Positions 24,932-32,889 are shown, counted from the first letter of the stretch. The stretch: DNA of 35,285 bases from Chloroflexota bacterium (GCA_012798455.1 JAAZNC010000035.1:1-35285); one strand, 5' to 3'. Translations and numbers: made by a program. Notes: generated from the sequence alone by a model not told the origin.

Positions 24932-26677
24932 TTATGCCAGATTACTGTTCATTTGCACTTCGATCAGACGTTTGTATAATCCATTTTCTTTCATCAGTTC
25001 CTGATGGGTACCTTGTTCAACGATTTGATTGCCTTCCAACACTACGATCAGGTCTGCATTACGGATAGTGGACAGGCGGTGGGCAATGATGATGACGGTC
25101 TTCCCAACCATCAGCTTTTCGAGTGCCTGCTGGATCAACAATTCCGTTTCGGTGTCGACCGAAGAGGTTGCTTCATCTAATATCAGAATGGGTGCATTCT
25201 TCAAGACGGCCCGAGCGATGGCGATGCGCTGGCGCTGCCCGCCAGATAGCTTCACCCCGCGTTCCCCGATCATCGTATCATATCCCTCCGGTAGTCTTTC
25301 AATAAACTCGTCGGCATTAGCAACCTTTGCTGCAAGATACAATTCTTCTTCGGTGGCATCTTGGCGACCGAAAAGGATGTTTTCTCTTACCGTTCCATGA
25401 AATAGGAATATGTTTTGCAGTACGATGCTGATGCGCTGGCGGATGCTTTTGATCGTCAGATCACGAATATCAAACCCATCGATGGTTATGGACCCTTCAT
25501 CGATATCATAAAAACGCGGGATCAGGTTTACCAGGGTGGTCTTTCCTACTCCCGTGGGACCCACCAGTGCCACTACCTTCCCGTGCGGGATCTGTAGGTT
25601 GATCTGTCTCAGAACCGGGATACCTTTTTCATAACCGAAACTCACATTATATAGAGTGATGGTACCTTTGCTGCCTTCTGGCAACGGGATGGCATCCGGT
25701 TTTTCTATTATGCTGGGTGCTTCTTTGAAAAGTTCGTTCACCCGTTCTGCGCCAGCCAGGGCTTGTTGTACACTTTCCCATACTTTGCTCATTTCGCGCA
25801 CTGGTTGGTATAACAGATCCAGGTATAAGAAAAATGCTACCAGATCAGCTATTGCCAGGGTTTGCCCTAGGATGAATTTTCCGCCAAAATAGATCAGGAT
25901 GATGGTGCCCAGGGAAGAGGAAAATTCGATCAAGGGATGGAAAGTTGCCATCAAACGTAGGGCATACAGCATCGAGTCGCGGTATTGCATGATATGTCCT
26001 TTTAGACGCACCGCTTCGGCTTCCTCGCGTGTGAATGCCTTAATCTCGAGCACGCCGGATAGATTATCGTTGAGCGTGGCATTCAATTCTCCCAACTTTC
26101 GCTGACGGGTGCGAAAAGCTGGGCGCACATATTTATCGAATGCCTGCATAGCAAGCACGATCAATGGAACTGGAAGGATACTCAATAATGTCAGGCTGGC
26201 ATTAACGCGTAACAAGATTGCCACTACACCCAATAGCGTCAAAATATTGGCTGTCAAATCCGGGATAGCATGTGCAATCAGATTTTCCAGCAAATCGGTG
26301 TCATTGATCAATTGCGACATGAGGTTGCCGGTCTGCTTGTTCTCGTAAAAACGCAGGGAGAGCCGTTGGATGTGTTCATACAGGCTGGAACGCACGTCCG
26401 CGACCACACTCCAACCAGCTATATGTGCCATATAACTGCGTATGAACTGCAATCCTGCCCGTGTGATATAAACTCCCAATGCCAACAGTGCCAATTTGGT
26501 GATCTCTTGCATATCGCTTTGCACCATGTTGAAACTGGTGACGGTTGCGACCATCGTTTTTACGATCCAGGGTGCCAGCAGTTGCACCCCCACCAGCAAC
26601 AGCATGCTGAGCACTGTCAAGATCAGTACTCCGCTGTATTTCTTTAGATATTGGAAGACGAACTGGAATGACTTCAC
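24932..26677 (-). CDS. ABC transporter, fused permease and ATPase (MsbA/MDR-like exporter half)
   Basis: A 581-residue inner-membrane half-transporter, likely a homodimer. Six hydrophobic segments occupy residues 1-300 with the coupling helix region near QTGNLMSQLINDTD. The ATPase (about 340-580) has Walker A GPTGVGKT (373-380), Q-loop Q421, signature LSGGQ (478-482), Walker B ILILDE (497-502) and H-loop His533. Start is GTG, with GGAGGT seven bases upstream on the minus strand. It could export lipids, peptides or drugs; no specificity-giving partner is seen. It lies upstream of the SDR gene on the same strand, but the SDR has its own ribosome site and a gap of 177 bases, so co-transcription is uncertain. 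Confidence 0.9.
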   Translation of the reverse strand: MKSFQFVFQYLKKYSGVLILTVLSMLLLVGVQLLAPWIVKTMVATVTSFNMVQSDMQEITKLALLALGVYITRAGLQFIRSYMAHIAGWSVVADVRSSLYEHIQRLSLRFYENKQTGNLMSQLINDTDLLENLIAHAIPDLTANILTLLGVVAILLRVNASLTLLSILPVPLIVLAMQAFDKYVRPAFRTRQRKLGELNATLNDNLSGVLEIKAFTREEAEAVRLKGHIMQYRDSMLYALRLMATFHPLIEFSSSLGTIILIYFGGKFILGQTLAIADLVAFFLYLDLLYQPVREMSKVWESVQQALAGAERVNELFKEAPSIIEKPDAIPLPEGSKGTITLYNVSFGYEKGIPVLRQINLQIPHGKVVALVGPTGVGKTTLVNLIPRFYDIDEGSITIDGFDIRDLTIKSIRQRISIVLQNIFLFHGTVRENILFGRQDATEEELYLAAKVANADEFIERLPEGYDTMIGERGVKLSGGQRQRIAIARAVLKNAPILILDEATSSVDTETELLIQQALEKLMVGKTVIIIAHRLSTIRNADLIVVLEGNQIVEQGTHQELMKENGLYKRLIEVQMNSNLA

Positions 26678-26900
26678 GAAAATTACCTCCGATGAAATGA
26701 TTACTGTTAAAAATTACAGCCCCATTCTACCTTACCCTGGCTGTTCTCCAGAAAAAGATAGTTATGCCTATCACAGACGAACAGGGTGAAGTGATACTAC
26801 AAGTGTCTGATGACAATTCAGACCGATTTCATTAAGCTGAAGATATGCTTTAGCCTGCAATTCCCTATAGAAAGCTTGATGTCGCCGGAACCGGATCAAG

Positions 26901-27908
26901 ATGAAGATCAGAATTCTTTCGATTATTTTATCCCAGATGTTTTTATTTTTTTCTGCCTGCTCAGGGGGAAATGTTATCGCATCCGGGTCAATGGGAATCA
27001 CGCCTGAACCCCAGAATTTTTCAACCTTGCAGCAGATCTCCAATTATCCCTTTTATTTATATTCCTACCCTGGGGATTATGGATTCGAGGAATATTTAAA
27101 AATAGGTGTCCACGCCCAAATACAACCGTTTCTCCCGGTTGAAAGTGATTTTGCCTGTTCGGTTTTTTCGGCTTTTGATGGTGATGGCAACGCTGTCTTT
27201 GGCAGGAATTTCGATTGGTACCACCATCCGATTTTATTATTGTTTACTCAACCCTCAAAAGGTTATCGCTCAGTTTCGATGGTGGATATTTCTTACCTTG
27301 GTTATGATTTGCAGCACACACCACTGGATGATCCGCAAGCGCTTTCGAATGCACCTTACCTGCCCTTTGATGGCATGAACGAAGCCGGTTTGTCAGTCGG
27401 GATGATGAGTGTTCCACATGCTGAGGGCGGGGATGATCCTGCCAAATATACGCTGGATAGTCTGGAACTGATACGTCTTATGCTTGATTATGCCGGAGAT
27501 GTGCAGGAAGCTGTGCAGTTAATTCAGGATTACAACGTCGATTTCGGCAGTGTGCCTTTACATTATCTGATAGCAGATCAAGGTGGGCATTCAGCCGTGA
27601 TTGAATATATTGGTGGAAAACCTGTTGTCATCTGGAGTGAAAAAGATTGGCAGATTTCCACTAATTTTCTGCTTACCGAGCAATTTACCCAGGGAACTTG
27701 CTGGCGTTATGATCTCCTCGAAGCTGCTCTGAGCGACAGTCAGGGTAATTTGACCATGCAAGAAAGCATGAATCTGTTGCAATCAGTCTCACAAACGAGT
27801 AACACTGCCACACGCTGGTCGGTGGTTTATAACCTGGTTGATAAAACTTTCTGGATAGTTATTGGGGCAGATTATGCCAACGTTTATAAATTTTCATTGG
27901 CGTATTGA
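26901..27908 (+). CDS. Ntn-hydrolase (choloylglycine hydrolase / C45 acyltransferase-like) lipoprotein
   Basis: A 335-residue exported protein. The N-terminus has a lipoprotein signal (hydrophobic core, FSAC with Cys20). From Cys86 the sequence reads CSVFSAFDGDG and GRNFDW (101-106), the start of the mature chain in choloylglycine-hydrolase-like and penicillin V acylase-like enzymes, where the Cys is freed as N-terminal nucleophile. FDGMNEAGLSVGMM and the closing RWSVVYNLVDKTFWIVIG also fit the fold. Residues 21-85 would be a propeptide removed by self-cleavage, which would separate the lipid anchor from the enzyme unless chains stay together. Likely cleaves amide bonds (bile-acid, acyl-homoserine-lactone or acyl-peptide type). 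The ribosome site is weak. Confidence 0.7.
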   Translation: MKIRILSIILSQMFLFFSACSGGNVIASGSMGITPEPQNFSTLQQISNYPFYLYSYPGDYGFEEYLKIGVHAQIQPFLPVESDFACSVFSAFDGDGNAVFGRNFDWYHHPILLLFTQPSKGYRSVSMVDISYLGYDLQHTPLDDPQALSNAPYLPFDGMNEAGLSVGMMSVPHAEGGDDPAKYTLDSLELIRLMLDYAGDVQEAVQLIQDYNVDFGSVPLHYLIADQGGHSAVIEYIGGKPVVIWSEKDWQISTNFLLTEQFTQGTCWRYDLLEAALSDSQGNLTMQESMNLLQSVSQTSNTATRWSVVYNLVDKTFWIVIGADYANVYKFSLAY

Positions 27909-27973
27909 CAATATACCGGTATTTTCAGTACGCTTAAAGACATACGATTGATCCTGTTTCACGAATATGATTG

Positions 27974-27982
27974 TGCTACAAT
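27974..27982 (+). promoter_or_regulatory. Extended -10 promoter of the structured leader
   Basis: TGCTACAAT (27974-27982) is an extended -10 element; a poor -35 match CTGTTT lies 17 bases upstream. It would start transcription near 27989, just ahead of the folded leader. Confidence 0.45.
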
Positions 27983-28020
27983 ATCTAATAGCATCTTCGA
28001 GTCCATCTGCCTAAAGTGTT

Positions 28021-28139
28021 AAAACCACGGTGTTTGGACCGATAGGGTGCGAGTGGAAACGCTCCCGCCTCCCGTTTGGAAAGAGGATGTGCTGATGGTT
28101 TACGCCATTTAACAGCAACCCTTTCCGGTTGCTGTTTTT
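28021..28139 (+). promoter_or_regulatory. Structured leader RNA, candidate riboswitch (possibly Moco/Tuco family)
   Basis: A multi-branched RNA can be drawn. The outer stem pairs AACC (28023-28026) with GGTT (28127-28130) and GG (28029-28030) with CC (28125-28126). The next stem pairs AGGGT (28044-28048) with ACCCT (28118-28122). Inside are GAGTG-GAAA-CGCTC (28051-28064, a GNRA-capped hairpin), CCTC/GAGG (28068-28071, 28083-28086) enclosing CC-GTTT-GG, and TGCTG/CAGCA (28090-28094, 28113-28117) capped by an ATGG/CCAT hairpin. The 3' strand of the outer stems is also the 5' strand of the terminator at 28113-28139, so aptamer and terminator exclude each other. The GNRA loop, purine-rich GAAAGAGGATG segment and the downstream SUOX-like gene point to the Moco family by memory; not verified. 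Confidence 0.65.
28113..28139 (+). terminator. Leader terminator (riboswitch expression platform)
   Basis: CAGCAACC (28113-28120) and GGTTGCTG (28127-28134) make a perfect 8-bp stem with loop CTTTCC, followed by five T. The same bases take part in the leader's stems, so folding of the leader should prevent it and let transcription proceed into 28202-28651. Confidence 0.85.
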
Positions 28140-28201
28140 AATAGCAAACGGGTGAGGGAGGGATTACCAAAAAATATTCATGGCACATGAAAGAGGAGAA
28201 A

Positions 28202-28651
28202 ATGAGTAAGAAATTAGTTTTAATTAGTGTATTGGTGGCGGGTTTGTTGCTGTCTGCTTGTGCAACCAAAACTGCCGAAGCCCCCGTGGAAGCTGCTCCT
28301 GCCGCAGAGCCCATTTTGACACTTAGCGGTGTAGCAGAAGCTTCCTGGACAGAAGCGGATCTGAAAGGGATGACCCTGATCGATGTGGATTACACCAACA
28401 AAGATGGTGAAACCACTACTTACAGTGGTGTGGCTATTCTCGATCTGCTGGCTGCTGCCGGTGTGACTGATTATGCTACCATCTCTATGATCGCGTCCGA
28501 TGGTTTCAGCGCTGATGTTAGCTCTGACGAATTAGCTGCTTGCACTACCTGTATCATTGCTTTCGATGATGATGGCACTCTGCGCTCGGTATTGCCTGAT
28601 TTTTCCAGTAAGCAACAGGTCAAAGATCTGGTCGGGATTTCTGTCCAGTAA
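28202..28651 (+). CDS. Lipoprotein with small SUOX-fold (molybdopterin-binding-like) domain
   Basis: A 149-residue lipoprotein. The signal peptide ends at LLSAC (Cys20), then a low-complexity Ala/Glu/Pro linker. Residues 38-149 (LTLSGVAEASWTEADLKGM, TTTYSGVAILDLLAAAGV, VLPDFSSKQQVKDLVGISV) resemble the Moco-binding core of sulfite-oxidase-like proteins and are much shorter than a full enzyme. A CxxC pair (Cys114, Cys117) lies where a metal-ligating Cys is found in the larger proteins; this is inference. Start ATG 28202 has GAGGAG four bases upstream; an earlier in-frame ATG at 28187 is less likely. The gene follows the switch-like leader and ends with its own terminator, so it forms a unit. 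Confidence 0.7.
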   Translation: MSKKLVLISVLVAGLLLSACATKTAEAPVEAAPAAEPILTLSGVAEASWTEADLKGMTLIDVDYTNKDGETTTYSGVAILDLLAAAGVTDYATISMIASDGFSADVSSDELAACTTCIIAFDDDGTLRSVLPDFSSKQQVKDLVGISVQ

Positions 28652-28670
28652 ATGTCCTTGGTTTAAGGCA

Positions 28671-28707
28671 AAAGAGAGCAGTTCACACACCTGAACGCTC
28701 TCTTTTT
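28671..28707 (+). terminator. Intrinsic terminator of the SUOX-like lipoprotein gene
   Basis: AAAGAGAGC (28671-28679) pairs with GCTCTCTTT (28697-28705), extended inside by GTTCA (28681-28685) with TGAAC (28692-28696) across one bulged A, and followed by further T to 28707. Confidence 0.85.
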
Positions 28708-28792
28708 GATTAAAAACGTTACATATATATAATAGATCGTGGTATTGAATTTTAGTTTATGAAAGCTTTTATTAATAATGAGAAGGTGAATA

Positions 28793-29524
28793 ATGCTGGA
28801 TGCCCGTACTGCCAAATGGCCCGAAGTGAAAGAATACATCGAAAAAGGTTGTGTTGCCATCCTGGCGTTTGGCGCGCAGGAAGAGCATGGTCCACATTGC
28901 CCGCTTTCCACCGATACCATCATGGCAGCTGGGCTTGCCAGACGTTTGGCTGAAAAGCTGGATGCTCTCTTGCTGCCTCCTATCCCTTATGGCGAAACTT
29001 GGAATAATTCTCGTTTTCCCGGCACCATCACTATTTCATTTTCTACCGCTAAGGCACTGATCATGGATATTGCCATAAGCTTGAAAAAGACTGGCTTGAA
29101 AGCGCTCATCATCGTGAATGGACATTTTGGCAATCGTGCACCGGTCGAACTGGCTTGCCAGATATTGCGCGATGACCACAACTTCCCTACCCTGCACTTG
29201 GATTACCCGGGTATGGCGCGTCTGGCCGCTGAGATCTGCGAGTCCAAGCCGGCGGGCATGGGCTTTTATCATGCCGATGAATTGGAAACTTCCATTGTGT
29301 TGGCGCTGGAACCCACTGCTGTGTGTATGGAACGCGCCGTGGCGGAATACCCCGACTTTCCTCCTACCCTTGGTTCTCAACCTATCTATTTGGACGAGTT
29401 CAACCACTCCGGCGTTTTTGGGGATCCTACCTTGGCAAGTGCTGAGAAAGGGGAGCGGTTGTTGAAAGGATTGACTGTCGCAGCACTGCAGGTGATCACA
29501 CCTTTTCTAGATTCTATCAAATAG
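28793..29524 (+). CDS. Creatininase-family (creatinine amidohydrolase-like) hydrolase
   Basis: A 243-residue cytosolic metalloenzyme-like protein. Metal-binding blocks GAQEEHGPHCPLSTD (27-41: Glu30, His32, Asp41), NGHFGN (109-114: His111) and HADELETS (160-167: Glu163 or Glu165) follow the pattern of creatininase, formamide hydrolases and the mycofactocin peptidase MftE. Family members cut cyclic amides or an N-terminal dipeptide. No mycofactocin genes lie nearby, so that role is not supported. GAAGG ends six bases before the ATG. It follows the lipoprotein terminator and appears monocistronic. The glycine after NGH is Phe-Gly here rather than Gly-Gly, a small departure. Confidence 0.85.
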   Translation: MLDARTAKWPEVKEYIEKGCVAILAFGAQEEHGPHCPLSTDTIMAAGLARRLAEKLDALLLPPIPYGETWNNSRFPGTITISFSTAKALIMDIAISLKKTGLKALIIVNGHFGNRAPVELACQILRDDHNFPTLHLDYPGMARLAAEICESKPAGMGFYHADELETSIVLALEPTAVCMERAVAEYPDFPPTLGSQPIYLDEFNHSGVFGDPTLASAEKGERLLKGLTVAALQVITPFLDSIK

Positions 29525-29821
29525 TTACTCGCGAACTTCTTTCTAATAGAGTATGAAATATTAAAAAGAAAAGAGCTATGGATTAAACAATCAAAACTTA
29601 CAGTGTGTTTTTACTTCAGAGTTGTTGAAGGATATCGTCGATGACTGCATATACACTTCTTCACCCAGCCCTATTAATTAGAAATATCTTGCTCAGTTTT
29701 CATCTCGTATCCTCCTGCATAGGATCAACCTATCATCTCGTTACTCATCAATCTATTTGCAACCTTATTTTCCGTTTCACGTAAATAAGAATAGGAATAA
29801 ATGAGAATAGAAGGAGAACAA
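29525..29821. other. Intergenic region with a possible gene-start remnant
   Basis: No intact gene. On the minus strand AGGAGG (29716-29711) lies seven bases before an ATG at 29703, but the frame stops after nine codons (29674); another frame continues protein-like for about 28 residues to near 29590. This looks like the start of a decayed gene. The plus strand shows ATCCT and AGGAT arms around 29709-29725 forming a weak hairpin. A promoter for the next gene is not obvious. Confidence 0.35.
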
Positions 29822-30043
29822 ATGAACACTGAAATGAATGATAACAAGGATGATTGCTGCAAGCCGAAAACGGTTCATCACCATGGTGCATCTAATGCTA
29901 TTTACGGGTTAGGCTTTGTGGGAGCTTGTGTGTACTTCATCGGTCAAGCCGCTACTTTTTGGCTTGGTGTGCTGGGTTTCTTGAAAGCACTTGTCTGGCC
30001 TGCTTTACTGATTTTCGAACTGCTCAAATACTTGAACATGTAA
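29822..30043 (+). CDS. Small membrane protein with Cys/His N-terminus
   Basis: A 73-residue protein. The N-terminal hydrophilic part has CCKP (Cys12, Cys13 by count) and HHHG, a possible metal-binding set. Two hydrophobic segments follow (YGLGFVGACVYFIGQAATFW and the one ending FELLKYL), giving a hairpin-like membrane topology. AAGGAG ends four bases before the ATG at 29822; an in-frame ATG at 29801 is less likely. Proteins with the YGLGFVGA...FWLGVLGFLKALVWPA pattern recur in bacteria as unnamed small proteins; no function is known to me. It stands alone, 179 bases ahead of the next gene. Confidence 0.65.
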   Translation: MNTEMNDNKDDCCKPKTVHHHGASNAIYGLGFVGACVYFIGQAATFWLGVLGFLKALVWPALLIFELLKYLNM

Positions 30044-30125
30044 GATTGACACATGTAGAGTTTTATTGATCTGAAAATAATTCAAAATAGAAAACTTTCA
30101 GCATTCTGAATCTAATGAACTATTA

Positions 30126-30160
30126 TGGGATGTCCACATCTTTGCTCGTGTGGCATCCCA
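30126..30160 (+). other. Strong stem-loop between two membrane-protein genes
   Basis: TGGGATG (30126-30132) and CCACA (30134-30138) pair with TGTGG (30149-30153) and CATCCCA (30154-30160), a 12-bp stem with one bulged T and a 10-base loop. No T run follows on the plus strand. It may stabilise the end of the small-protein mRNA or lie in the leader of the gene at 30223. Confidence 0.45.
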
Positions 30161-30222
30161 GACGGTAGTGTTCGAATTCATTTCTAAAAAATGGATTTAT
30201 CAAGCAATAATGGAGGATCGTT

Positions 30223-31200
30223 ATGAAAAAGAGAATTATGAACTTGTTCTGGGGTATTGTGTTGATCGCATTGGGAGTGGTTTTTTTACTGCGTGAAATG
30301 AATATCATTTATTTTCAAGATATATCGAATACTCTATGGGCTTTGATCTTCGCAACCCTATCTGCTTTCTTCTTGATCACCTATTTTTTGAGCGATAAAA
30401 AGACGTGGGGTTTGCTATTTCCGGTGACGGTGCTGGCAGGCATCGCCTTGACCATAGGATTGGATGATACTCGCATGGGGCGTATCCTCGGCGGTGCCCC
30501 TATTTTGTTGGCGGTCGCTGTACCATTCCTCGTGGCATTTTTTGAAGATCGTGAAACCAGGCGATGGGCATTGATCCCCGCTTGGGCAATGACGGTTTTA
30601 ACGATGGTGGTGCTCTTTGAACGATTTTTGAACGGCAATCTGATTGGTGCGCTGGTGCTCTATAGCATCGCTTTACCGTTCCTGCTGGTTTATATTATGG
30701 ATCATAAGCGCAATTGGGCTCTTATCCCGTGCCTGGCATTGATGGTGGTAGGTACCATTCCATTGTTGGGGATGTTTGTGTTTGGAGCATACTTTGATAT
30801 CGCAGTGGTGGTGTTGATGGCTGTTCCTTTCTTGGCGGTCTACTTGTGGTCAAAGAAAAATTGGTGGGCGTTGATTCCGGCTGGCGTTTTCACCAGCATC
30901 GCCCTCTCTTTCATCCTTTCGGAACGGCTGCGCATTCCTTTCCCGTCAGAACTCTTTCTGGCAGGGCTGGGATTGACCTTCGGTATCTTGTGGCTCATGC
31001 GCGAGCAGTACTCCACGGATTGGGCGAAATTCCCTGCTCTGGCGCTGTTTGGGGTTGCGGTGCTGGTTCTTTTCGCTACCAATTCTTCTGATCTGGTTGG
31101 ACCTATTGTTCTGCTAGTGACGGGCGCGGTGCTCTTACTGGGCAGTATCTATGATCGTTCACGCAAGCTCGCAGCCTCGGATCAATCTGAGGGAAAATAG
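30223..31200 (+). CDS. Polytopic membrane protein with repeated WALIP units
   Basis: A 325-residue inner-membrane protein of about ten hydrophobic segments. The start (NLFWGIVLIALGVVFLLREMNI) resembles the LiaF-type or DUF5668 transmembrane module. Short cytosolic turns recur with the pattern charged-W-A-L-I-P: RRWALIPAWA, RNWALIPCLA, NWWALIPAGV, and similar TWGLLFPVTV and DWAKFPALAL, so the protein is built of five repeats of two helices each. GGAGG is about eight bases before the ATG. It ends with a good terminator. Function is not recognised; no enzyme motif is seen. Confidence 0.7.
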   Translation: MKKRIMNLFWGIVLIALGVVFLLREMNIIYFQDISNTLWALIFATLSAFFLITYFLSDKKTWGLLFPVTVLAGIALTIGLDDTRMGRILGGAPILLAVAVPFLVAFFEDRETRRWALIPAWAMTVLTMVVLFERFLNGNLIGALVLYSIALPFLLVYIMDHKRNWALIPCLALMVVGTIPLLGMFVFGAYFDIAVVVLMAVPFLAVYLWSKKNWWALIPAGVFTSIALSFILSERLRIPFPSELFLAGLGLTFGILWLMREQYSTDWAKFPALALFGVAVLVLFATNSSDLVGPIVLLVTGAVLLLGSIYDRSRKLAASDQSEGK

Positions 31201-31240
31201 CGGATTGATTTTGTAAGTTTTGTTTTTATGGAAAATAGGA

Positions 31241-31270
31241 TCGAGGTGCTTATCTAAGCACCTCGATTTT
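31241..31270 (+). terminator. Intrinsic terminator
   Basis: TCGAGGTGCTTA (31241-31252) pairs with TAAGCACCTCGA (31255-31266), with the innermost pairs opening to form the loop, followed by TTTT. It closes the transcript of the membrane protein ending at 31200. Confidence 0.85.
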
Positions 31271-31853
31271 ATGAAACTGAAGTTCTCGGAATTTTGATGG
31301 TCTTCCAATAAACACATTCAGTGATTGAAAATTCATCGTATTTAATGTGATCGGTATTTAATATTGTGCTGACGACGAATAACCCCGTATAGGTGAATCA
31401 CAATGGACGGTCGATCAGCGCAGCAGCTACCAGTAGAGCATCACGGTTGCCAGGTAGAGGATCACAGAGTGACCAGGATCTTTATTACCGGTGGAACTCC
31501 ATTACATTTGTTAAATGCAGTCAATGCAGAAACCGTAGCACGCGTATGGGATGAAAAGAAAACCATCTAGCCACAAGGACCATGATTCTCATCCCAATTA
31601 ATAAAATAACACTGATGATCACTGCCGCGTATACAAGATCCACCCATACTTCCGCGTATAGCAGTCGAAATAGCGTTTTTGATCGCAAAATGGATGATCA
31701 ACGACGATTGAAAGAAAAATATCAAACGATAAAGAGAATATTTAACCTGTTCCTTCCGGTCATCATTTCTTCCATACCGTCGTGCTTTGGTATAGAGTTG
31801 TTTTGGATATAATAACTGCTGTCCGAATGGGAGAAATACTGGATTGGATGGGT
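31271..31853. other. Long intergenic region, one doubtful small ORF
   Basis: About 580 bases without a recognised gene. The only frame with a plausible ribosome site is 31403-31570 (+): 55 codons, AGGTGA six bases before the ATG, ending in RIFITGGTPLHLLN and a tail ARVWDEKKTI. It matches no family I know. A 76-codon frame at 31582-31812 has no ribosome site and unlikely composition. This may be a decayed gene or a spacer between oppositely oriented transcription units. Confidence 0.3.
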
Positions 31854-32624
31854 TTAAAAATACAGATGTTTGACGGTTAACCCATTGTTGATCAGTTCTT
31901 TCAAAGCATCCACCCCGATGCGCAGGTGCATATCCAGAAATTCCTGTGTCACCTTCTTATCGCTCGCTGCTGTTTTGATGCCCTCTGGAGTCATCGGTTG
32001 GTCTGAAATCAACAACAGCGCTCCGGTTGGGATCTCGTTGTAAAAACCGGTGCTGAACAATGTTGCCGTTTCCATATCCACGGCCATAACGCGGATGCGG
32101 CGCAGATAGTTCTTGAATTCCTCATCATGCTCCCACACCCGCCGATTGGTGGTGTACACCGTTCCTGTCCAGTAATCCCGGTCGTGGTTGCGAATAGTGG
32201 TTGAGATGGCTTTCTGCAGGTTGAAGGCGGGCAGGGCAGGCACCTCTGGAGGAAAATAATCGTTGGATGTCCCCTCTCCGCGGATGCCGGCGATGGGCAA
32301 AATCAGGTCGCCAAGGTCATTTTTCTTTTTCAAACCGCCGCATTTACCCAGGAACAATGCTGCTTTGGGATGGATGGCACTCAGCAGGTCCATCACGGTG
32401 GCAGCATTAGCACTACCCATACCGAAATTGATGATAGTGATTCCCTCGGCAGTGGCGTTGGGCATCGGTTTATCAAGCCCGTTGATGGGTACTTTATACC
32501 ATGCCGAGAACATATTCAAATAATCTTCAAAATTGACCAGCAGAATGTACTCTCCGAAATCCTTGAGGGCTGTGCCGGTGTAGCGCGGTAGCCAGTTGTC
32601 AACGATCTCTTCTTTCGTCTTCAT
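31854..32624 (-). CDS. amn: AMP nucleosidase
   Basis: A 256-residue cytosolic enzyme of the purine-nucleoside-phosphorylase fold. AMP nucleosidase splits AMP to adenine and ribose 5-phosphate. Blocks are NFGMGSANAATVMDLL, FLGKCGGLKKKNDLGDLILPIAGIRGEGTSNDYFPPEVPALPAF, and VMAVDMETATLFSTGF, where the Glu of the last binds the ribose in this fold. This is the short form without the N-terminal domain of the enterobacterial enzyme. GGAGG stands four bases before the ATG at 32624 and one base before the adjacent ATG at 32627, so the second is preferred. It diverges from the LacI-ribokinase pair. Confidence 0.8.
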   Translation of the reverse strand: MKTKEEIVDNWLPRYTGTALKDFGEYILLVNFEDYLNMFSAWYKVPINGLDKPMPNATAEGITIINFGMGSANAATVMDLLSAIHPKAALFLGKCGGLKKKNDLGDLILPIAGIRGEGTSNDYFPPEVPALPAFNLQKAISTTIRNHDRDYWTGTVYTTNRRVWEHDEEFKNYLRRIRVMAVDMETATLFSTGFYNEIPTGALLLISDQPMTPEGIKTAASDKKVTQEFLDMHLRIGVDALKELINNGLTVKHLYF

Positions 32625-32889
32625 CATTCCTCCGGGTTTTCGATTGATAACTTATTGGTAAAAACCAAACAATCGTCCAGTGGATCGTCTTTGGTTTGTA
32701 TGCATGAATAGGCATGCTCTAAGAATATTATAGTCTTTCCCCAGAGTTGCTTGATGGAATTTTTCTGTGGCGCCCTCACTTATAGAATTTGATAATGAAT
32801 ATTGTATTTTGTTAATTGATTTTCGTGGCATTTGAATGATTCTAGAAATAAGTGATTGAAACAATATTTTGAGTCCATTGATGAATGGA

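Noticed and set aside
28793-29524. Creatininase-family gene as mycofactocin MftE
   Set aside because: No mftA, mftB, mftC or related genes are in the window, so only the broad family is supported.
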